A program made the position numbers and the translations under genes. Under the pieces are notes generated by a model, which worked only from the letters and a program-made list of their open reading frames with translations, had not been told where the DNA came from and ran no database searches. A stretch of DNA of 21,534 bases from Pseudomonadota bacterium (lineage in GTDB: Bacteria; Pseudomonadota; Alphaproteobacteria; Sphingomonadales; Sphingomonadaceae): NCBI GenBank assembly GCA_023413015.1, contig JAEZQR010000311.1, positions 1 through 21,534 on the forward strand, in the 5' to 3' direction. Below are positions 7,645-14,347 of this stretch, piece by piece. The first letter of the stretch is position 1. Each line of letters begins with the position of its first letter.

Positions 7645-8414
7645 GAGCGCTCGCCGCCTCACTCCTGACCATGCTTGCGGCCGGGCCTGCCGAAGCTGTG
7701 GCCCCGTTCGATCCGTTCGGCGCAGCGTCGGTCATTGAGCGCCCCGGCACGCGTGTCCCACTCGATCTGCCGTTGCGCGATGCGATGGGGAGACCGACCA
7801 CATTGCGTGCTGTGGCTGCCGGGCGCCCGCTCGTGCTGGCGCCTGTGCTTCACGATTGCCCGAACATCTGCGGTGTCACGCTGGCCGGACTCAGTCAGGC
7901 GATCGCCGGTCAACCGCTGAAACCGGGCCGCGACTTCACCGTCGTCGCCTTCGGGATAGACCCACAGGAGACGCCGCAGGCGGCGGCGCGCGACCTCGCT
8001 CGGTTGCAGGGCCAGCCGGCAGGCCGAGCCTTCAGCGACGCCGCGGCGCTGGTCGGACCCGAAGCCTCGATCGCCGCGACGACACGCGCACTCGGCTATC
8101 GTTACGCATGGGACCCGCGCATCGGTCAATATGCGCATGTCGCAGCGGTGGCCGTGCTGACACGCGACGGCAGGCTGATACGCTGGCTCTACGGCCTGAC
8201 CCCGCGCCCTGCCGAACTCCAGCACGCTGTCGCTGATGCAGCAGCAGGGCGAACTGGCGGCATCACGGAGAAACTGCAGCTCCTCTGCTACCACTATGAT
8301 CCGGAGAGCGGGCGATACACCCTGGCGGTCGAGCGTCTCGTCCGCACGGCCGGGCTCCTGACGGTGGCAGCGATGCTCTTCGCCGTCCGCCGGCTGCGGA
8401 AGGGCTTCGGGTGA
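7641..8414 (+). CDS. sco: Sco1/SenC-type copper chaperone
   Basis: Sco proteins deliver copper to the CuA site of cytochrome oxidase subunit II or keep its cysteines reduced. The 257-residue product has a thioredoxin-like domain with the copper motif HDCPNICG (Cys73 and Cys77) and the third ligand His166 in QYAHVAAV. The N-terminus looks like a cleavable signal peptide (about 1-19), and a hydrophobic helix near the C-terminus (about 233-249) followed by RRLRKGFG should anchor the domain from the other end. Ordinary Sco proteins are anchored N-terminally; the version in ACIII clusters often carries this C-terminal helix. I chose GTG 7641, which makes GTGA with the upstream stop and starts the signal peptide. 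It directly precedes its presumed client, coxB. Confidence 0.93.
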   Translation: MRALAASLLTMLAAGPAEAVAPFDPFGAASVIERPGTRVPLDLPLRDAMGRPTTLRAVAAGRPLVLAPVLHDCPNICGVTLAGLSQAIAGQPLKPGRDFTVVAFGIDPQETPQAAARDLARLQGQPAGRAFSDAAALVGPEASIAATTRALGYRYAWDPRIGQYAHVAAVAVLTRDGRLIRWLYGLTPRPAELQHAVADAAAGRTGGITEKLQLLCYHYDPESGRYTLAVERLVRTAGLLTVAAMLFAVRRLRKGFG

Positions 8415-9358
8415 GCCTGCCGATCGATCTGTGGCCGGTCCGGGCTTCGGTGCATGCGGGCCAGGTCGATCTGCTGCTTGGCAGCTTCGGTGCGCTCGTC
8501 TGGCTGCTGTCGGTGCCGGTATTCGTGCTGATGCTCGTCTTCGCGATCCGCTATCGCCGCGGCCGCGACGTCGACCGGCGCCATATCGTCAGCTCGAAGC
8601 TCTGGATGGAGCTGTCGTGGACGATCGTGCCGTTCCTTCTCATCCTTGGCTTCTATGCCTGGGCGACGGCGCTGTTCTACAGCCTCCAGAGCCCGCCGAA
8701 GGATGCCTTCGTTATCGACGTCGTCGCCAAGCGCTGGATGTGGAAGTTCCAGCATCCGAGCGGCGCCCGCGAGATCGACGAGCTGCATGTGCCGACGGGC
8801 ACACCGGTCAGGCTCGTCATGACCTCCGAGGATGTGATCCACAGCCTTTACGTCCCAGCCCTCAGGATCAAGAAGGACGTATTGCCGGGCCGCTATACCG
8901 AAATGTGGTTCAGCGCGGACCGGCCCGGCACTTATGCGCTCCGCTGCGCCGAGTTCTGCGGTACCGATCACAGCGTGATGGGCGGGCGTTTCGTCGCGCA
9001 GACGCCCGATCGATATGCTACTTGGGTCAGACAAAGCGATACGAGCGGCACGCTGGCGGCACAGGGCGAGCGGCTGTTCCGCACCTTCGGGTGCAGCGGC
9101 TGCCACGGCCCGGCCTCGAGCGTCCATGCACCTTCGCTTACCGGGCTCTACGGCGCACCGGTGCCCTTGGCTGACGGGCGCGTCATCGTCGCCGACGACC
9201 AATATATCCGCGACAGCATTCTGCAGCCGAACCGCGATGTCGCCGCCGGCTATCGGCCCATCATGCCGACCTTCGCCAACGTCCTCGACGAGGCGCAGAT
9301 TACGCAGATTGTGGCTTATGTGAAGGCGCTCGGCCGCGAGCGGAGCGAGGCGCCGTGA
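8411..9358 (+). CDS. coxB: caa3-type cytochrome c oxidase subunit II (CuA + heme c)
   Basis: Subunit II accepts electrons from cytochrome c or ACIII and passes them to heme a. The 315-residue protein has two N-terminal helices (about 23-47 and 68-92), then a cupredoxin domain with the complete CuA ligand set: His144, Cys179, Glu181, Cys183, His187 and Met190 (CAEFCGTDHSVM). A fused cytochrome c domain follows, with CSGCH at 228-232 and Met285 in PIMPTF as the likely axial ligand. CuA rules out a quinol oxidase, and the fused heme domain makes this a caa3 enzyme. There is no obvious cleavable signal or lipobox. The GTG start overlaps the sco stop, and the stop overlaps coxA (both GTGA). Confidence 0.97.
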   Translation: MSLPIDLWPVRASVHAGQVDLLLGSFGALVWLLSVPVFVLMLVFAIRYRRGRDVDRRHIVSSKLWMELSWTIVPFLLILGFYAWATALFYSLQSPPKDAFVIDVVAKRWMWKFQHPSGAREIDELHVPTGTPVRLVMTSEDVIHSLYVPALRIKKDVLPGRYTEMWFSADRPGTYALRCAEFCGTDHSVMGGRFVAQTPDRYATWVRQSDTSGTLAAQGERLFRTFGCSGCHGPASSVHAPSLTGLYGAPVPLADGRVIVADDQYIRDSILQPNRDVAAGYRPIMPTFANVLDEAQITQIVAYVKALGRERSEAP

Positions 9359-10983
9359 GCCTCCTGCCCGAAACGCCCGAGATGCAGCGGAGCTATCTGC
9401 GCGCCGGCTACTCGCTGCGATCCTGGCTGCTGACCACTGACCACAAGCGCATCGCGATACTCTATCTCGTCGGCATCAGCTTCTTCTTCCTGATCGGCGG
9501 CTTGGCCGCAGCCCTGATCCGGCTCGATCTCGTGACGCCGCAGGCGGACGTGCTCACCAACGAGGGCTACAACCGCGCCTTCTCCCTCCATGGGATCATC
9601 ATGGTGTGGTTCTTCCTGATCCCCTCGATCCCGTCGACATTCGGCAATTTCCTCATCCCGCTGATGATCGGCGCGCGCGACATGGCCTTCCCGCGTCTCA
9701 ATCTCTTCAGCTGGTACATCTACCTTATCGGCGGACTTCTCACGCTCGCAGTCGTCGTTCTCGGAGGGGTCGATACGGGCTGGACCTTCTACACGCCGCT
9801 GTCGTCCATCTACGCGAACGGCCATGTCGTGGCAGCGGTGGCCGCCGTATTCGTTGCGGGGTTTTCGACGATCCTTACGGGTATCAACTTCATCGTGACC
9901 ATCCACAAGCTGCGGGCGCCGGGGATGACGTGGGGGCGGCTGCCGCTGTTCGTGTGGTCGCATTATGCGACGGCGATCATCTTCGTGCTGGCGACGCCCG
10001 TGCTCGCGATCACGCTGCTGCTGGTGGCGGCCGAGCGGCTGCTCGGGCTTGGCGTCTTCGATCCGCGGCTCGGCGGCGACCCGCTGCTATTCCAGCACCT
10101 GTTCTGGTTCTACAGCCATCCGGCGGTCTACATCATGATCCTGCCGGCACTCGGGGTGGTGAGCGAGCTGGTGACGGCGGCGGCACACAAGACGATCTTC
10201 GGCTACTGGTTCGTCGCCTACGCCTCGATCGCCATCGCGGTCATCGGCTTCCTTGTGTGGGGCCACCACATGTTCGTCGCCGGCCAGTCGATCTATGCCA
10301 GCGCGACCTTCTCCTTCCTCTCGATCGCCGTGGCCGTGCCATCAGCGATCAAGGTCTACAACTGGACGGCGACGCTCTACAAAGGCGACATCTCGCTCGA
10401 CGCGCCGTTCCTGTTCGCCATGGGCTTCATCGGGCTGTTCGTCGCCGGCGGTATGACCGGGCTGATGCTCGCCATGCTGGCAATCGACGTCCATGTCCAC
10501 GACACCTACTTCGTCGTCGCGCACTTCCACTACATCATGGTCGGCGGCGCCGTGACCGCCTTCTTCGGTGCGCTGCACTATTGGTGGCCGAAGGTCACGG
10601 GACGGCTCTATTCCGAGCCCTGGGGCCGGGTCGCCGCGCTACTCATGTTCGTCGGGTTCAACCTGACCTTCTTCCCGCAGTTCCTCCTCGGCTACGAGGG
10701 GATGCCGCGGCGCTACCATGTCTATCCGCCCGACTTCCAGGTGCTGCACGTGCTATCGTCGGCCGGCGCGTCGCTGCTCGCGCTCGGCTACCTGCTGCCG
10801 GCCGTCTACCTCCTGTGGTCGCTGCGCTACGGCCGGCCGGCCGGGGCCAACCCCTGGGGAGCGACCGGTCTCGAATGGACGGTGCCGTCGCCGCCGCCGA
10901 CCCATAATTTCGCCATCATCCCGACCGTCGACCGGGGTCCCTATGACTACCCGCACCGGCACGAAATCCGTGACGATAGCTGA
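9355..10983 (+). CDS. coxA: caa3-type cytochrome c oxidase subunit I, A2 subfamily
   Basis: This is the catalytic heme-copper subunit, 542 residues and twelve predicted helices. Heme a ligands are His79 (FSLHG) and His392; heme a3 ligand His390 (VVAHFHY); CuB ligands His255, His304 and His305; the cross-linked tyrosine is Tyr259. D-channel entry Asp109 (RDMAFPRLN) and K-channel Lys333 (SAIKVYNW) are present. The D-channel end glutamate of A1 enzymes (HPEV) is replaced: the motif here is YSHPAV (253-258). That Tyr-Ser signature defines A2-type oxidases such as those of Thermus and Rhodothermus. The GTG start overlaps the coxB stop; the last 41 bases overlap coxC if coxC starts at 10943. The C-terminal tail after the last helix is polar and proline-rich. 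Confidence 0.98.
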   Translation: MSLLPETPEMQRSYLRAGYSLRSWLLTTDHKRIAILYLVGISFFFLIGGLAAALIRLDLVTPQADVLTNEGYNRAFSLHGIIMVWFFLIPSIPSTFGNFLIPLMIGARDMAFPRLNLFSWYIYLIGGLLTLAVVVLGGVDTGWTFYTPLSSIYANGHVVAAVAAVFVAGFSTILTGINFIVTIHKLRAPGMTWGRLPLFVWSHYATAIIFVLATPVLAITLLLVAAERLLGLGVFDPRLGGDPLLFQHLFWFYSHPAVYIMILPALGVVSELVTAAAHKTIFGYWFVAYASIAIAVIGFLVWGHHMFVAGQSIYASATFSFLSIAVAVPSAIKVYNWTATLYKGDISLDAPFLFAMGFIGLFVAGGMTGLMLAMLAIDVHVHDTYFVVAHFHYIMVGGAVTAFFGALHYWWPKVTGRLYSEPWGRVAALLMFVGFNLTFFPQFLLGYEGMPRRYHVYPPDFQVLHVLSSAGASLLALGYLLPAVYLLWSLRYGRPAGANPWGATGLEWTVPSPPPTHNFAIIPTVDRGPYDYPHRHEIRDDS

Positions 10984-11584
10984 ACCCTTCCCGGACCTGG
11001 TCCGCGCGCGCGAGGCCGACCGGCTCGGGATGCTGCTGTTCCTCGCTAGTGAGGTGATGCTGTTCGGCGGGCTGTTCGCCGCCGCGCTCGGCCTGCGTCT
11101 CGCGCATCCGCTCGACTATGCGCACGCCTCGATGCAGCTCCACGTCTGGCTCGGCGGGCTCAACACGGCGGTCCTGCTGACGTCTAGCCTGCTGGTCGCG
11201 CTGGCGGTCGAGGCGACGCGCGCCGGCCGGCCGCGGGCGGCGGCCTGGCAGCTGATCGCCGCCGCGCTGCTCGGGGCCGCCTTCGCCACCGTGAAGGGGC
11301 TCGAATACTGGCTGGAGTGGCGCGACGGCATCATGCCCGGCGTGAACGGCAGTGGCTTCGAGAACCACGTGCAGGAGCTGTTCATGGACCTCTATTTCGT
11401 CGCGACGGGGTTGCACGCCGTCCACCTGACGATCGGGGTCGTCATGCTCCTCGCGCTCGCCGTGCTCGCCGGAGCGCGTCGGGACCGGCAAGCCACCGTC
11501 GTCGGCAACGTCGCGCTCTACTGGCACCTCGTCGACATCGTCTGGGTCTTCCTTTACCCGACGCTCTATCTGGCGAGGCCGTGA
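10943..11584 (+). CDS. coxC: Cytochrome c oxidase subunit III
   Basis: Subunit III stabilises subunit I and supports proton uptake. The 213-residue product has five predicted helices (about 28-50, 67-88, 99-118, 148-176 and 190-210), the short bacterial form lacking the first two helices of the mitochondrial protein. Family signatures are SEVMLFGGLF (36-45), VKGLEYW (117-123), GLHAVHLTIG (156-165) and YWHLVDIVWVFLYP near the C-terminus. The start is uncertain: ATG 10943 overlaps coxA by 41 bases and has GGGG a few bases upstream, while GTG 10970 would leave a 14-base overlap. Both lie before the first helix. The stop TGA shares one base with the ATG of the next gene. Confidence 0.95.
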   Translation: MTTRTGTKSVTIAEPFPDLVRAREADRLGMLLFLASEVMLFGGLFAAALGLRLAHPLDYAHASMQLHVWLGGLNTAVLLTSSLLVALAVEATRAGRPRAAAWQLIAAALLGAAFATVKGLEYWLEWRDGIMPGVNGSGFENHVQELFMDLYFVATGLHAVHLTIGVVMLLALAVLAGARRDRQATVVGNVALYWHLVDIVWVFLYPTLYLARP

Positions 11585-11889
11585 TGGCGAGCGGCACCCT
11601 GCGGCTCGTCCTCGTCTGGGCCCTGCTGCTGGCGCTGCTGGCGACGACCATCGGCGCGAGCTTCCTGCCGATCGGACCGCTGCGGCCGGCGGTCAGCTAC
11701 GGCATCGCCACGGCGAAGGCCGCGCTGATCCTGTGGTTCTTCATGGAGATGCGGCGCGAAGGCGGGCTCGCGCGGCTGGCGGCGCTCGCCGGCTTCGCCT
11801 GGCTCGCCATCCTGTTCACCCTCGTCGCGTCCGACTATCTCACGCGCGGCTGGACCGGTGGCGCCGCCATCGAGCGGAGCGGCCGGTGA
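11584..11889 (+). CDS. Small cytochrome c oxidase subunit IV (prokaryotic Cox4/CyoD-like)
   Basis: This 101-residue protein has three hydrophobic helices (about 6-27, 35-54 and 63-84) and the segment AKAALILWFFMEMR, which is characteristic of bacterial oxidase subunit IV. In that family the small subunit packs against subunit III and aids assembly; it binds no cofactor. Its place directly after coxC fits. I chose ATG 11584, though GTG 11581 is in frame and would overlap the coxC stop; GAGG at about 11576-11579 could serve either poorly. The stop forms GTGA with the glycoside hydrolase fusion, so the oxidase genes continue directly into non-respiratory genes. Confidence 0.9.
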   Translation: MASGTLRLVLVWALLLALLATTIGASFLPIGPLRPAVSYGIATAKAALILWFFMEMRREGGLARLAALAGFAWLAILFTLVASDYLTRGWTGGAAIERSGR

Positions 11890-13718
11890 TCCGCGTCGTC
11901 TCCTATCGCAAGGCGATCCTCGCCGGCATTGCCGGTGCCCTGGCTTGGGAGCTGGCCGCCCGCCTGCTCATCCTCGCCGGCCTGCCCATGACCGACATCG
12001 TGTTCCTGCTGGGAACCCTGGTCGTCGGACACGCGCCCTGGGCGCTGTGGTGGCCCGTCGGCCTGATGCTCCACGCGGGGGCCGGAGCGCTGTGGGCGAT
12101 CTTCTACGCCTATTTCGTATTCGGCAGCCGCGACTGGCCGGGTCCGATCCTCGGGCTCGCGTTCGCGTTCGTGCCCGCGCTGTTCACGATACCGATCATG
12201 GAGCCGCAGCTCGAGCTGATGAACCCGCTGCTGGGAGACGCCATCCATTATTCGGGGCTGTTCGGCCTGTCCGACGGTTGGTTCCAGCCGGCCGGGCTGC
12301 TGCTCGGGCATCTCGTCTACGGTCTGACGCTCGGCACGCTCTACCGGCGACCGGTCGGCCACCGGACCGGCCGCTACGCGCTGCGCCCAGCAAAGACTGC
12401 TGCCATCCCGTCCAGCCATCCCGAGCTACCTGCCAAGGAGCGAGCCGACTTCCGGACCACGCGCGGCCCGTCCCCACCTCCGTGCGACGAGCCCGCGCGC
12501 TTCATGTTCGCGACCGGCATCGAATGCAGCTATCCAACGATCGAGGGCGGGCGCTGGCGCGTCGACCAGATGGCGACGTGCGGCCACTACCGCCGCTGGC
12601 GCGAGGATCTCGAGCTGGTCCGCGCGCTCGGCCTGCGTTACCTGCGCTACGGGCCGCCGCTCCACGAAATCTACCGGGGTCCGGGCCGGTTCGACTGGTC
12701 GTTCATGGACGGTGTAAGCGAGGCGATGCAGCGGCTCGGCATCGTGCCGATCATCGACCTCTGCCATTTCGGCGTGCCCGACTGGCTCGAGAATTTCCAG
12801 AACCCGCAGGTGCCCGAAGCGCTCGCCGCCTATGCCGAGGCTTTCGCGGAACGTTATCCTTGGATCCAGCTCTACACGCCGGTGAACGAGATGTACGTCT
12901 GTGCCCGGCTGAGCGCGCTCGAGGGATTGTGGAACGAGCAGTGCCGCGACGAGCGCTCGTTCGTGCGTGCCGTGCATCATCTGGCGAAGGCCGCGGTGCT
13001 CATCACGCAGGCGATCCGGAAGGTCCGGCCCGACGCGGTATTCGTCAACAACGAGAGCAGCGAGTTCTATCAGCCCTGCTGCCCCGATCCGGACGTCCGG
13101 CGCACCGCCGACTTCGAGAACGAGCGGCGCTTCATCCCGCTCGACCTGCTCTACGGCCGGCATGTCGGCAACGACGTGCGGACCTATCTTCTCGATCACG
13201 GCTTGGCCGAGGAGGAATATGCCTGGTTCATGAGGCAGACGGTGCCCGAGCGTACCATCCTGGGCGTCGATTATTACGACTGGAACGAACGGGTCATCGA
13301 CGAGAAGGGCCATGCGGAATCGCTCGGCGAGCTGTTCGGCTGGTACGTCATCACCAGCCAATATTACCGGCGCTACCGGCGCCTGATGATGCACACCGAG
13401 ACCAATTGCGGGAACTCCAACCTGGGCCCGCAGTGGCTCTGGCGGCAGTGGCACAATGTCGATCATATCCGCCAGGCTGGCGTCCCCGTGGTCGGCTTCA
13501 CTTGGTACTCGCTGACCGACCAGACCGACTGGGACATCGCGCTCGCCGCCCCGCGCGGGAACGTCTTCCCCGTCGGGCTGTTCGACCTGAGCCGCGAGCT
13601 GCGCCCGGTCGGGCTGGCGTATCGGGATCTGATCGCGATGTACGAGCCGGACCTACGGACCACCTTCCCTTGGCAGCGAGCGGGTAACGCGCGCGGCGAC
13701 AGGGTACAGTCGTCATGA
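11886..13718 (+). CDS. Membrane domain fused to a family 1-like glycoside hydrolase
   Basis: This 610-residue protein has two parts. Residues 1-155 are a membrane domain with four or five helices (about 9-31, 35-50, 55-79, 84-105 and 134-153), then a positively charged, proline-rich linker to about 195. Residues 196-600 are a TIM-barrel of clan GH-A, closest to glycoside hydrolase family 1: the acid/base glutamate would be Glu335 (TPVNEMYV, like TFNEP), the nucleophile Glu505 (HTETN, like TENG), and FTWYSLTDQTDW (like YSLLDNFEW) lies near the end. Relatives of this barrel that I recall are often called family 1 glycosylhydrolases and lack tested substrates. Positive charges before helix 1 and after the last helix suggest the barrel faces the cytoplasm. 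GTG 11886 overlaps the subunit IV stop (GTGA). The fusion and its place in an oxidase operon are unusual. Confidence 0.88.
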   Translation: MIRVVSYRKAILAGIAGALAWELAARLLILAGLPMTDIVFLLGTLVVGHAPWALWWPVGLMLHAGAGALWAIFYAYFVFGSRDWPGPILGLAFAFVPALFTIPIMEPQLELMNPLLGDAIHYSGLFGLSDGWFQPAGLLLGHLVYGLTLGTLYRRPVGHRTGRYALRPAKTAAIPSSHPELPAKERADFRTTRGPSPPPCDEPARFMFATGIECSYPTIEGGRWRVDQMATCGHYRRWREDLELVRALGLRYLRYGPPLHEIYRGPGRFDWSFMDGVSEAMQRLGIVPIIDLCHFGVPDWLENFQNPQVPEALAAYAEAFAERYPWIQLYTPVNEMYVCARLSALEGLWNEQCRDERSFVRAVHHLAKAAVLITQAIRKVRPDAVFVNNESSEFYQPCCPDPDVRRTADFENERRFIPLDLLYGRHVGNDVRTYLLDHGLAEEEYAWFMRQTVPERTILGVDYYDWNERVIDEKGHAESLGELFGWYVITSQYYRRYRRLMMHTETNCGNSNLGPQWLWRQWHNVDHIRQAGVPVVGFTWYSLTDQTDWDIALAAPRGNVFPVGLFDLSRELRPVGLAYRDLIAMYEPDLRTTFPWQRAGNARGDRVQSS

Positions 13719-14347
13719 GCTTCTGGACGATTCATGGCCTCAACCCGGGGCCGCTGCACCGCCCCCTCCTCGCCGGCACCATCGCCGGTGGCCTCGCCTC
13801 GCTTCCGGCGGCAGCGCTCGTCTGGTGGTCCGGCGCGGCGCTGCCCCCTTCCCGTGCGCTCGGATGGCCGCCGGCGATACTCGTCCTGGCGAGCGTCGCG
13901 GGTCTCATCGTCGCGGGCACCGCCTATGGGGCTGTGTTCCGCCGGGCCGCAAACGATCCCAGGGGCGGCTGGCTGTTCGGGCTCGGCTGGGGTCTAGGCA
14001 CTTGGGCCGCAGGCCCGATCACCGCCTGCCAATGGCTGCTCGGCCGGCCGATCGCCACAGGCGCAGCCGCAACGGTCCTGCTGGCCGGGCATCTGCTGTG
14101 GGGATTCCTGCTCGGCATCGGATACCCATCGGTGCAGCGATGGGTTCAGATGGACATCGACCAGGCACCGCCACCGCGACGCTACCGCCGTGACGGACAG
14201 CCGCACACCCGCTCGCCACGGCGGCCGGAACCGCCGGGCGGCGCGAACGGTTTCCCAGACCCGACACCGCCAAACCGGCAACCGGCAAGGGAAGGCGAGT
14301 CACATGGCGACCAGCGTCTCCGACTTCTTCGTCGAACGGCTCCATGA
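13715..14347 (+). CDS. Membrane protein related to the membrane domain of the preceding fusion
   Basis: I do not recognise a named family. The 210-residue product has four hydrophobic segments (about 17-40, 50-72, 84-105 and 118-137) and then a polar, Arg/Pro-rich tail of about 65 residues. Its helices echo the N-terminal domain of the preceding fusion: LLAGTIAGGLA against ILAGIAGALA in helix 1, and LAGHLLWGFLLGIGY against LLGHLVYGLTLGTLY in the last helix, in the same order. I infer a common origin. The start forms ATGA with the upstream stop. The 3' end overlaps the next gene by 44 bases, so the tail is either truly coding or a read-on after loss of an earlier stop. A role in anchoring or partnering the hydrolase fusion is possible but unproven. 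Confidence 0.75.
   Translation: MSFWTIHGLNPGPLHRPLLAGTIAGGLASLPAAALVWWSGAALPPSRALGWPPAILVLASVAGLIVAGTAYGAVFRRAANDPRGGWLFGLGWGLGTWAAGPITACQWLLGRPIATGAAATVLLAGHLLWGFLLGIGYPSVQRWVQMDIDQAPPPRRYRRDGQPHTRSPRRPEPPGGANGFPDPTPPNRQPAREGESHGDQRLRLLRRTAP

Noticed and set aside
9606..10907. 433-residue + strand frame inside coxA
   Set aside because: Out-of-frame shadow of subunit I, with no hydrophobic pattern or cofactor ligands.
8411..11889. A bo3-type quinol oxidase
   Set aside because: Subunit II has a complete CuA site and a heme c domain, so the electron donor is a cytochrome c or ACIII, not quinol.
11858..13687. 609-residue open frame on the + strand in a different frame from the hydrolase fusion
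   Set aside because: Arginine- and alanine-rich shadow; the other frame carries the membrane helices and catalytic glutamates.
14190..14303. Upstream extension of the ThDP enzyme by 38 residues
   Set aside because: The extension is Arg/Gly-rich and unlike the family; the conserved domain begins at ATG 14304, which has its own GAAGG.
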